Source: Planctomycetota bacterium
GTDB lineage: Bacteria > Planctomycetota > UBA1135 > GCA-002686595
DNA: 23,369 bases
Direction: 5' to 3'
Assembly: GCA_022447405.1 (NCBI GenBank)
Contig: JAKVCE010000007.1
Span: forward strand, 1 to 23,369
In this document: positions 16,762 through 23,369 of the stretch, in pieces
Position numbering within the stretch: the first letter of the stretch is position 1
Layout: each line of letters starts with the position of its first letter
The notes under the pieces: model-generated
The model's input: the letters and a program-made list of their open reading frames with translations, nothing else
Told to the model about the DNA's origin: nothing
The model's database searches: none
Translations under genes and position numbers: made by a program

Positions 16762-17531
16762 AAACCCATGATGTGGTAGCCGGCGTCCACGTAGATGGTG
16801 GTGCCGGTGATCCCACGGCTGAGCTCGCTCGAGAGGAAGAGGCAGGTGTCGCCGACCTCCTCTGCGGTGATGTTTCGCTTCATCGGGGAGCGCTCCTCGA
16901 TGGCGTCGAGCATCGAGGTGAAGCCGCTGATTCCAGAGGCCGCCAGGGTCCGGACCGGCCCAGCGCTGATGGCGTTCACCCGGATCCCGCGTGGGCCGAG
17001 GTCCGCCGCGAGGTAGCGCACGCTCGCCTCGAGCGCGGCCTTGGCGATCCCCATCACGTTGTAGTTCGGGACGACGCGGTCGCCGCCGAGGTAGCTGAGC
17101 GTCACGATCGATCCATCACGCCCCTCCATGAGCGGCAGGGCGCGGCGCGTGACCGCGGTCAGGGAGTAGGCCGACACCTCGTGAGCGAGCATGTAGCCCT
17201 CTTTGGTGGTGTGGTAGAAGTCGCCCTCGAGCTCCTCCTTCTTCGCGAAGGCGACCGCGTGTACGACCGTGTCGAGGTGCCCGAACTCTTCCTCGACCGC
17301 CTCGAAGGCTGCGTCGATCTCTTCTGGCTTGGTGACGTCGCAGGGGAGGACGATGGAGCCTGGGCACTCCTCGGCGAGGGCGCGGACGTTCTTCTCCATG
17401 CGCTCGCCGATGTAGGTGAAGGCGAGGCGCATCCCCTCCCTCGCGAGGGAGCTTGCGCAGGCCCACGCGATGGAGCGCTTGTTCGCGACGCCGAGGATGA
17501 TGCCGTTCTTGCCTTCGAGGGTGATCTTCAT
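16758..17531 (-). CDS. fabI: Enoyl-[acyl-carrier-protein] reductase (NADH), FabI
   Basis: Catalyses the last reduction of each fatty-acid elongation cycle, converting trans-2-enoyl-ACP to acyl-ACP. It has 257 residues, with the FabI-type nucleotide-binding motif GVANKRSIAW at 14-23, Tyr147 and the catalytic pair Tyr157 and Lys164 in YNVMGIAK (the Tyr-x6-Lys spacing of FabI). Also present are NAISAGPVRTLAASGI and the C-terminal GTTIYVDAGYHIMGF. The frame runs upstream to 17591, but the ATG at 17531 places the nucleotide-binding fold at the normal distance from the N-terminus. The region before the ATG is pyrimidine-rich without a Shine-Dalgarno site. The gene is monocistronic here, divergent from the regulator genes. 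Confidence 0.95.
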   Translation of the reverse strand: MKITLEGKNGIILGVANKRSIAWACASSLAREGMRLAFTYIGERMEKNVRALAEECPGSIVLPCDVTKPEEIDAAFEAVEEEFGHLDTVVHAVAFAKKEELEGDFYHTTKEGYMLAHEVSAYSLTAVTRRALPLMEGRDGSIVTLSYLGGDRVVPNYNVMGIAKAALEASVRYLAADLGPRGIRVNAISAGPVRTLAASGISGFTSMLDAIEERSPMKRNITAEEVGDTCLFLSSELSRGITGTTIYVDAGYHIMGF

Positions 17532-17689
17532 GGTGGTGGCGGTGGGGAGAGGTTTGGGAGCGCGGCATCCTAGTCCTCGTGGGAGTCGCACTCCAGGGAG
17601 CCCCGGAGAGGGTCGATCCCGCAGAGTGGAGCGCCGCGCGAGGGGTCGCCCTATTTTGGGCAGGGCCTCCGGCGCGTTTCTCTCTGATC

Positions 17690-17751
17690 CGTGTGAGCGC
17701 GCCGCAATTCCCTGCTGTACAGGGACTAGCGGCTGTGGGTGCGCTCACGCG
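17690..17751 (+). other. Nested 62-nt inverted repeat (candidate structured RNA leader or operator)
   Basis: Three nested arm pairs share one axis: an outer 11-bp stem (17690-17700 with 17741-17751, one G-U pair), a middle 5-bp stem GCCGC/GCGGC (17701-17705 with 17729-17733), and an inner 6-bp stem TCCCTG/CAGGGA (17709-17714 with 17720-17725) closing a 5-nt loop. The single imperfect outer pair is a U-G wobble in a plus-strand RNA but an A-C mismatch in a minus-strand RNA, which favours a leader of the gene starting at 17816. No T-tract follows, so it is not a standard terminator. The rest of the 17532-17815 gap shows nothing I can name. Confidence 0.5.
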
Positions 17752-17815
17752 GGCGCCTCTCTCGGAAAAAACACCCTGAGCACCCCTCTCTGGTCCCGGA
17801 ATCAGCCTATGAGGG

Positions 17816-18460
17816 ATGGGTGACGCGCTCCGCGGCGCCTCACCCAACGCTGTCACCGTGCAAACCAAGAAACACGCAGGATCGCGTGCAGAGAGGGACG
17901 TCCGAGGAGGGGACTCGTTCCCCGCGGAGGACCAGCTCCGCGCGCTGCTGTTGGGCGCGAGCCCGCGAGAGGTGTTGGCGCGCATCGCTGACGACGACCC
18001 CCTGAGGCTCAGGCCAGCTGTGGTGGAGCGCCTGCGTCAGCGCGGGCAGCTCCTAGACGCGAGCCGCGTCCACCTGCGCTGCCTCGCGCTCTGCGCCCGT
18101 GAGGCCTGCAGGTACCAAGGGGGCCCGCCGCTCAGGGACTGGCTCATTGAGCGCCTCGATGAGGCGATCGAGCAGGTCCTCGCGGAGGAGCCTGAGGGGG
18201 TGGCTGAGGACGGGGCCTGGGCGCCGCTCGCGGCTCCGCTCGGCTTGGATCCGGGCGCCGCGCGCGCAGCCTGCGGCGTGTTCAATCAGCTCCCGTTCGA
18301 GGAGCGCTTGGCCTTCTTCCGCCTCGTGATCGAGCGCGAGGAGGCGGCGCATGTCTCTCGCGACCTAGAGGTCGAGGTGGGGGAGCTCTTGCTCTCCGCG
18401 AAGTCCGCGCTCGAAGAGCTCATCCGCTGGCTCGACTCCGCTGAGCTCAAGGGGGCCTGA
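17816..18460 (+). CDS. Small regulator-like protein with sigma-region-4-like C-terminus (hypothetical)
   Basis: A 214-residue soluble protein I cannot place firmly. The first 30 residues look disordered and basic. The middle is helical with several Arg-rich amphipathic stretches and a Cys pair (LRCLALCAREAC, about 83-94). Near residues 153-205 the pattern CGVFNQLPFEERLAFFRLVIE followed by a helix ending in SALEELIRWL resembles the region 4 helices of ECF sigma factors, where LP-xx-R-xx-F precedes the helix-turn-helix. Start ATG at 17816 has no good Shine-Dalgarno site; GTG at 17858 is an alternative. It ends immediately before the large AAA+ regulator gene and the two are almost certainly cotranscribed. 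A DNA-binding or polymerase-associated role is inference. Confidence 0.65.
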   Translation: MGDALRGASPNAVTVQTKKHAGSRAERDVRGGDSFPAEDQLRALLLGASPREVLARIADDDPLRLRPAVVERLRQRGQLLDASRVHLRCLALCAREACRYQGGPPLRDWLIERLDEAIEQVLAEEPEGVAEDGAWAPLAAPLGLDPGAARAACGVFNQLPFEERLAFFRLVIEREEAAHVSRDLEVEVGELLLSAKSALEELIRWLDSAELKGA

Positions 18461-18560
18461 GCTGCCGCGCGCGCCGAGGAGAGAGGGACCAGCCGAGGAG
18501 CCGCTCGAGCTGCTCCTCGCGGACGGCGGGACGGAGCGAGCGCGCTCGCTCGAAGGCCTC

Positions 18561-21128
18561 GTGCGCTTCTTCCGCATCCTCGCTGCGGACGTCGCTGGCT
18601 TGGAGGAGCAGGCTGAGTGTCTTGATGGAGATCAGGTGCAAGCGGAGTTCGATCGCGAGGGCAGGCGTCGCGTCATCGAGGGCCTCGAGTCGCTCTTACG
18701 ACATCACCTGCGCTGGCACTTGGAGGGTCGAAGCTTCCTCCACATCGAGGCGCCGAACCTCCCCGTGAGCGACGCGTGGCGGCGCGTCACGGAGGAGCTC
18801 GAGGGCGTCGCGCTCCCCAGCCCTGGGGAGCCTTGCCTCAGCATCGTCGGTAGGCTCCTTGGCGCCCTCGAAGATCACTCAGGCTTGTCCCACGCGATGA
18901 CCTCGCTCTGGCGCGCGCGCTGGGTGTATGCGCTGCGAGGACCCGTCGCGGGCGAGGAGGCCCTGCGCAGGACTCTGGAGCGGCTCCCCTCCGGGACAAG
19001 TCAGCTCGACGGTGTAGACCTCGTCCGACGGCGCGCGGTGGAAGGGGTCGCGGAGGCTCTCTTGGACCGGGGCTCGGCGCGGCTCGCTGGAGCTTGGCTG
19101 AGCGAGCACGCAGAGCTCGTGCGGCGTGGCGCGAGGCTGCGTCGGCTCGCGGTCTGGACGCGGCTCGTGTGCGGCGAGGTCGCGGGCGCGCGCCGCGCGC
19201 AGGCGCACTTGGCGCCGTGGAGGGGCAGGCTGCCTGACGCCCTCGTAGAGCTGCGCGAGCGCCGACCTAGCGCGCTCTCGCTCTTGAGTGGCATGTCCGG
19301 AGGCGAGCGGTCTGGCGAGAGCTGGCCGCCGCTTCAAGCCGATGAGTTGATCCATCGCGGAGACCAGGGCGCGATCGCGATGGTCCTCTTTCGCCTGGAA
19401 CCTGGTCGAGGCGCGCACCCCCATCGGGTCGAGGTCGCGCCGACTCTCTGTGGCGACCTGGACGCTTGGCTCGCTGAGCGCGCCATGACCCCCTTCGATC
19501 AAGGCTCGAGCGAGCAGGAGCTCCTCGCCACTGCGGCGCCGGTGATCTCGCACCGGGAGGAGGGGCGCGCGCTCAGAGGTGCGATCGGAACGCAGCGCTC
19601 CATGGCGCTCTCCCTCGAGCCCTTGTTCGACGGTTTGGGTGAGGTCACAGGGTGGCTCTACCTCGAGTTCGAACATCACCTCGTCCCCTCGATGGAGCGC
19701 AGGAGCTCGCTCGCACGTGCAGCGGAGCGAGAGCTAGAGCGCGCGCGGGAGCTCTGCGTCGGTCACGCGCAGGAGATGACACAGCGGGTGGAGGATGGTC
19801 CGCTCGCGCGCTCCTTTGAGGAGCTCGTGCAGCGCACCGGGATGAAGCTCGCCCGCAGGCGGTGGTGGGGTCTGGAGCGTGACGGTGAGGAGCTCGTCCT
19901 CGTAGCAGGTGGCGGTGAGGGGCTGCCAGCGCCACTGGACAACCACCGCGGGCAGGCGCTGGTGCTGCGCCGCGCGCTCGCCGCGGGCGGACCCGTGAGC
20001 TATGACGAGCCAGACCCCAAGCTCTCGCTGCACCCCGCGGCTGGCTCTGGGATCGCGGTCCCCTTGGGCCCGCGGGGTGAGGCCTTCGGGCTGCTCCTCG
20101 TCGAGTCCTCGAGGCGCAAGGACTTCTCAGGCGGAGTTGGTGAGCGCGTCGTCAAGACCGCGAAGGAGTGGGGGAGCGCTGTCCACATCGCCCAGATGGT
20201 TCGCTGGTACGAGGAGCGCTTCGGGACGGAGCTCCACCTCCCCGTCCGATCAGCCGACTTCCGGTCCTTCGCCGAGCGCGTCGCTAGGGTGGGGCGGAGC
20301 AGCGAGGTCGCGGTCATCTCGGGGCCTAGCGGGGCAGGAAAGAGCGCGCTGGCGCGCTGGCTCCACTACGAGAGCGGAGCGCGCGAGGGACGCGTTCACG
20401 TGATGCCGGGGAGCCTGGTCGAACCCGATGGGCTGCGCGCGCGCCTGATGGGAGACGCTGATCACACCCTCCTCCTTGAGGGCGTTGAGGAGCTCTCCGC
20501 CGCTGCGCAGGTGACCCTCGCGAGCCACCTCGAGGAGCGCGGCGGCGCTGGACCGAGGGGCCCCAGGCTCATCGTCACTGCCCTGCGTCCGCTCGCAGAG
20601 GTCGCGGAGGAGGGCGTCTTGAGGCGGGACCTGGTGGGGAGGCTAGATCGCCTCAACCTCTTCGTCCCGCCGCTCTCAGATCGGCGCGAGGAGATCGAGG
20701 AGCTCGCGCGGCACCTCTTGAAGCGCAACGCAGGGGGAGGTCGCTCGCCGATGTTGGACGAAGAGGCGCTGGCGCTGCTCTGGCGGCAGCCGTGGGCTGG
20801 TGGGGTTCGTGAGCTAGAGAACTTCCTCTGCAAGCTCTCCAACGAGTCCATGGACCTGGACCTCATCGACGCAGACTTCGTGAGCCGCGTGGCCAGCGAG
20901 AGTCGCTTCGAGCTGCGACCTCGGCTCCCGTCTCGTCACCCGCGCAGGGTGGACTTGCTCGCTGCGCTCGTGACGACCCAGACGCAGGGAGGGCGCGCGA
21001 ACAAGACCGGAGCTGCGCGCTGCCTCGGATGGGATCCTGACACCCTGGTCGCGCGGATGAGGGAGCTCCACATCGAGGAAGAGGGCTTCGCTGAGCTGCA
21101 TCGACCTTGGACCTCCTCTGGCCCCTGA
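18561..21128 (+). CDS. NtrC-like AAA+ transcriptional regulator with GAF domain, lacking the GAFTGA loop
   Basis: An 855-residue cytoplasmic regulator. The N-terminal 250 residues are helical and repeat-like. A possible degenerate GAF-like region (about 255-395) and a clearer GAF domain (about 425-545) follow. The AAA+ module (about 560-760) has Walker A GPSGAGKSAL at 588-597, a Walker-B-like TLLLEGVEEL from 636 (EG replaces the usual DE), and WAGGVRELENFLCKL in the sensor II region. A Fis-type helix-turn-helix, NKTGAARCLGWDPDTLVARM, ends at residue 833. The sigma54-contact GAFTGA loop is absent: the segment between Walker A and B is much shorter than usual. The annotated start is GTG at 18561, but the frame looks coding from about 18456, so the N-terminus may be longer (CTG at 18462 or a frame fusion with the preceding gene). 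Confidence 0.82.
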   Translation: MRFFRILAADVAGLEEQAECLDGDQVQAEFDREGRRRVIEGLESLLRHHLRWHLEGRSFLHIEAPNLPVSDAWRRVTEELEGVALPSPGEPCLSIVGRLLGALEDHSGLSHAMTSLWRARWVYALRGPVAGEEALRRTLERLPSGTSQLDGVDLVRRRAVEGVAEALLDRGSARLAGAWLSEHAELVRRGARLRRLAVWTRLVCGEVAGARRAQAHLAPWRGRLPDALVELRERRPSALSLLSGMSGGERSGESWPPLQADELIHRGDQGAIAMVLFRLEPGRGAHPHRVEVAPTLCGDLDAWLAERAMTPFDQGSSEQELLATAAPVISHREEGRALRGAIGTQRSMALSLEPLFDGLGEVTGWLYLEFEHHLVPSMERRSSLARAAERELERARELCVGHAQEMTQRVEDGPLARSFEELVQRTGMKLARRRWWGLERDGEELVLVAGGGEGLPAPLDNHRGQALVLRRALAAGGPVSYDEPDPKLSLHPAAGSGIAVPLGPRGEAFGLLLVESSRRKDFSGGVGERVVKTAKEWGSAVHIAQMVRWYEERFGTELHLPVRSADFRSFAERVARVGRSSEVAVISGPSGAGKSALARWLHYESGAREGRVHVMPGSLVEPDGLRARLMGDADHTLLLEGVEELSAAAQVTLASHLEERGGAGPRGPRLIVTALRPLAEVAEEGVLRRDLVGRLDRLNLFVPPLSDRREEIEELARHLLKRNAGGGRSPMLDEEALALLWRQPWAGGVRELENFLCKLSNESMDLDLIDADFVSRVASESRFELRPRLPSRHPRRVDLLAALVTTQTQGGRANKTGAARCLGWDPDTLVARMRELHIEEEGFAELHRPWTSSGP

Positions 21129-21154
21129 GCCCGCTCGTCCTCCCCGAAGCGGGC
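21129..21154 (+). terminator. Possible weak hairpin after the regulator gene
   Basis: GCCCGCT (21129-21135) and AGCGGGC (21148-21154) form a 7-bp GC-rich stem with a 12-nt loop directly after the stop codon. No T-tract follows, so an intrinsic terminator is uncertain. Confidence 0.3.
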
Positions 21155-21207
21155 GAGTGAACGGGGACAATCATGGGGAGAATTCGCAGGGCTGATACCA
21201 TGAGTGG

Positions 21208-22797
21208 GTGCGCGTAGCAGCCCTCATCTTCCTCCTCGCTCCCGCGGCGACGGCCCAGTGGAGCCCCTCTAGCGGGCAGTGGGGGAAGTCTGAAGTCACA
21301 GACGTCCGCGTCGCGACCTGGAACGTCAGGGACGCGATCTGTCGCACGGCGAACAAGGCGGACGCCGCGCTGAACTGGGCCGCCTGCGCGCGGACCATCG
21401 CCGCGCTCAAGCCTGATGTCCTCATCCTGCAAGAGTGCGCGGACAACTCCGGGAACGGGACCGGCACGGGGATCGACTCGACCACAGTGCTCTCGAACGT
21501 GTTGGAGCTCTTCATCCATGGTGGCGCGGACCCTTACAACGGCGGGCAGGTGGAGGCCTACGTTCAGAAGTGGGCGCCCGACTATGACCTGCCCTACAAG
21601 TACGTGCCGACGATCTCGGACAGCTTCAACCGCAACGTCATCCTCTCTGTCTTTCCCCTCGGAGACCTGAACGGCGACGGGCGCAGCACGCTGAACGACC
21701 TCCCGAACATCTCCTCGAGCACCTGGGCGGCGGGCGGAGATGGCGGCGTGCGTGGGGTCCAGTTCGCCGAGCTCCAGCTGCCTGATGAGGTCTACCTCGG
21801 AGACATGGTCATCGGGAACGCGCATCTGAAGTCTGGAGGCGGGAACGCGAACCACACCCAGCGCGTAGACGCCGCGAGCAACGTCGCTTACTACATCGAT
21901 CACCTCTACAACGGCGCTGGCACAGGGACACCTGACCCAGACAACATGATCAGCGATTCCCCCCCGGCGTCCTCGATCCTCCCCGCGGACACGGCCATCG
22001 TGATCGGGGGTGATTGGAATGAGGACGAGGGCTCGAACGGTGACAAAGGGCCCGCCGAGTGGATAACGGCCGCGCTCACAGTCGGTGGTACGGACGGTAC
22101 GGACCGTGACCGGTCCGACATGACCTACGACTCCGCCACCCATTACTTCACGAACAGCGGCGACACCCTCGGCTCGAACAAGTACGACTACCTCGCCTGG
22201 CAGGACAGCATCACCTCGCCCCGCCGTGAGGTGATCTTTCACTCTCAGGGGACGCCTACGAGCGCCCTGCCCTCAGAGTTTGACGGGTACCCGAACCCGC
22301 CGTTCCTCTCGACCGTCGCGAGTGACCACAAGCTCGTCTTTACGGACCTCATCCTCCCCCTCGTCGACTACTGCGACGAGATCTACGAGTACTGCATCGG
22401 CTCGTCCAACTCGACGGGCTTCCCCGCGACCCTCTATTGGTCAGGGACGCCGAGCGTCACAGGCGGTGACTTCACGCTCCTCGCTCAGTCAGCGCTCCCC
22501 AACCAGTTCGGGCTCTTCTACTACGGCCCCGTTCAAACGCAGGTCCCCTTTGGGCACGGCTATCGCTGCGTCGGCGCTGGCCTCCTCGGTATCTTCAGGC
22601 TCAACCCTCCGATCCAGTGTGACGCCTTCGGGGACGGCCAGCGGACCCTGGACTGGGGGAGCGCGCCGGAGGGCTCGGGCCCGGGAGAGATCCGCCCTGG
22701 TGAGACCTGGAACTTCCAGTTCTGGTATCGGGACCCTGCAGCAGGCAGCCCAGGCTTCAACCTGACAGCTGCTCTAGCTGTCAAGTTCTGCCGCTGA
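21208..22797 (+). CDS. Secreted endonuclease/exonuclease/phosphatase-family protein with planctomycete-type C-terminal module
   Basis: A 529-residue exported protein. GTG at 21208 starts a short signal peptide (RVAALIFLLAPAATAQ). The catalytic domain (about 30-385) carries the family motifs in order: TWNVRD with Asn39, LQECAD with Glu76, NAHLKSGG with His206, GGDWNED with Asp269 and Asn271, and SDHKLVF with Asp373 and His374. These are the metal and catalytic residues of the DNase I-like fold, so phosphodiester or phosphomonoester cleavage is likely; the target (extracellular DNA, lipids or phosphates) is unknown. Residues about 393-529 form a separate Cys-containing module beginning YCIGSSNSTGFPA and ending NFQFWYRDP...GFNLTAALAVKFC. 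A weak Shine-Dalgarno region makes the start tentative. Confidence 0.87.
   Translation: MRVAALIFLLAPAATAQWSPSSGQWGKSEVTDVRVATWNVRDAICRTANKADAALNWAACARTIAALKPDVLILQECADNSGNGTGTGIDSTTVLSNVLELFIHGGADPYNGGQVEAYVQKWAPDYDLPYKYVPTISDSFNRNVILSVFPLGDLNGDGRSTLNDLPNISSSTWAAGGDGGVRGVQFAELQLPDEVYLGDMVIGNAHLKSGGGNANHTQRVDAASNVAYYIDHLYNGAGTGTPDPDNMISDSPPASSILPADTAIVIGGDWNEDEGSNGDKGPAEWITAALTVGGTDGTDRDRSDMTYDSATHYFTNSGDTLGSNKYDYLAWQDSITSPRREVIFHSQGTPTSALPSEFDGYPNPPFLSTVASDHKLVFTDLILPLVDYCDEIYEYCIGSSNSTGFPATLYWSGTPSVTGGDFTLLAQSALPNQFGLFYYGPVQTQVPFGHGYRCVGAGLLGIFRLNPPIQCDAFGDGQRTLDWGSAPEGSGPGEIRPGETWNFQFWYRDPAAGSPGFNLTAALAVKFCR
22763..22783 (+). repeat. 8-bp inverted repeat at the end of the secreted nuclease-like gene
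   Basis: TGACAGCT (22763-22770) and AGCTGTCA (22776-22783) are perfect complements around a 5-nt loop, ending 12 nt before the stop codon. There is no following T-tract. It may be a processing or transcript-end hairpin, or simply chance. Confidence 0.3.
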
Positions 22798-22935
22798 GCA
22801 GCCCTCAGGGCCAGAGAGGGGAGTTTTTCTGGGGTGAGAGGTCTTTCCACCGGGCCTCGGAACCTGGGGTAGATTTTCCATGGTGCCGCGGGTCTGAGCT
22901 CGATCTGCGCGCCCTCGGGGAGGGGCTAGATATCC

Positions 22936-23369
22936 ATGAACTTTCGAGCCGCAACCTGGTGGGAACGCTTCGCGCGCGCCCTTAGACCCCTCACTGAGCG
23001 CCTGACGAAGCTCTCTTCGCCGAGGCCGGCGCCGGTCAAGGTGCCTGTGCGCGCAGAGAAAACCGGGCGGAGGTCCAAGAGCTCCTGGTGGGCGCACAGC
23101 GCGCTCCTCCTGCTCTCCGTCGCCTCTTGCGGTGGTCCCAATGACCCGGTCCAGGACACGAGCGACCCGGGCGCGAATGACCCCGAGGTCACCTCGTTCT
23201 CACCTACCTCAGGGCCAGCCGAGGGCGGGACCCTCGTCACGCTCACTGGACTGGGTCTTGAGAATTCAGGATCCACTGAGGTTTTGTTTGGCTCTGCCTC
23301 GGCTACAGGCGTGGCGGTAATCTCCGACACGACAATTCTCTGCAATGCTCCCGCAGGTACGGCTGGAGA
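22936..23369 (+). CDS. IPT/TIG-domain lipoprotein, 5' part only (runs off the window)
   Basis: The reading frame is open from ATG 22936 to the window end (144 codons and two bases), so the gene is truncated by the window, not broken. A basic 50-residue leader precedes the hydrophobic segment SALLLLSVASC, a lipobox with Cys65. A short Asp/Pro-rich linker is followed by an IPT/TIG immunoglobulin-like domain (PEVTSFSPTSGPAEGG at 83-98, then VTLTGLGLE). Such domains occur in repeats in cell-surface and secreted proteins. The long leader before the lipobox is odd: an internal GTG at 23047 would give a normal 28-residue signal peptide, but it has a poorer ribosome-binding site than the GGGAGGGG stretch upstream of 22936. 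GC content falls near the right edge. Confidence 0.72.
   Translation, partial: MNFRAATWWERFARALRPLTERLTKLSSPRPAPVKVPVRAEKTGRRSKSSWWAHSALLLLSVASCGGPNDPVQDTSDPGANDPEVTSFSPTSGPAEGGTLVTLTGLGLENSGSTEVLFGSASATGVAVISDTTILCNAPAGTAG

Noticed and set aside
17713..17722. CTGTACAG palindrome as a LexA-type box
   Set aside because: It lacks the CTGT-N8-ACAG spacing of the known box; the sequence is better explained as the tip of the nested hairpin.
20863..22242. 459-codon minus-strand frame
   Set aside because: Crosses the regulator and nuclease-like genes in antisense; no recognisable domain.
22794..22832. Intrinsic terminator after the nuclease-like gene
   Set aside because: Only 5-bp stems (CTGAG/CTCAG and CCAGA/TCTGG) can be drawn and the T5 run is not placed directly after either.
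22798..22935. Promoter for the IPT/TIG lipoprotein gene
   Set aside because: A TAGATT is present near 22870, but the nearest -35-like TTTCCA is about 20 bp away, too far for a confident call.
1..23369. tRNA, rRNA, CRISPR arrays, insertion sequences, attachment sites
   Set aside because: No cloverleaf, rRNA-like stretch, regularly spaced repeat, transposase or integrase was seen on either strand.

Overview
This window looks like a chromosomal segment of a high-GC, Gram-negative bacterium, most likely a planctomycete. Four things point that way: a secreted sugar dehydrogenase fused to PKD, cytochrome c and CBM6 modules; a Gld-like ABC operon with a DUF4340 protein; weak or missing Shine-Dalgarno sites before many genes; and a C-terminal module on the secreted nuclease-like protein (ending in NFQFWYRDP...GFNLT) that I recall from deep-branching marine planctomycetes. 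The phylum call is inference. No rRNA, tRNA, CRISPR array, transposase or phage gene was found, and coding density is very high.

Layout, left to right. Bases 1-4914 (+) hold an acidic, helical, probably membrane-anchored protein, a myo-inositol-1-phosphate synthase, and a 1020-residue exported dehydrogenase/cytochrome. Bases 4927-8580 (-) hold an alpha/beta hydrolase (TTG start), a sodium/solute symporter and an RluA-type pseudouridine synthase; the last two overlap by 4 nt. Bases 8683-9300 (+) hold an AlkB-type dioxygenase. Bases 9306-13930 (-) form a four-gene operon: ABC ATPase, ABC-2 permease, GldG-like protein and DUF4340 protein, with a good sigma70-type promoter upstream at 14008-14035. 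Bases 14164-16761 (+) hold a DUF481 outer-membrane protein and a ZIP/SO_0444 fusion transporter. Bases 16758-17531 (-) hold FabI. Bases 17816-21128 (+) hold a small protein with a sigma-region-4-like tail and a large NtrC-like AAA+ protein without the sigma54-contact loop. Bases 21208-22797 (+) hold a secreted endonuclease/exonuclease/phosphatase-family protein. From 22936 to the window end runs the 5' part of an IPT/TIG-domain lipoprotein.

How the genes work together. The ABC operon is a self-contained unit in which the ATPase and permease act with two large, mostly periplasmic subunits. The DUF481 gene and the metal transporter are 12 nt apart and may pair an outer-membrane barrel with inner-membrane metal export. 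The two regulatory genes at 17816-21128 abut and may act together or even be one reading frame. They are preceded by a 62-nt nested inverted repeat that folds better as a plus-strand RNA. The best candidates for something undescribed are this hairpin/regulator locus, the ZIP-SO_0444 fusion, the beta-trefoil nested inside a CBM6 domain, and the lipoyl-like insert in the symporter.
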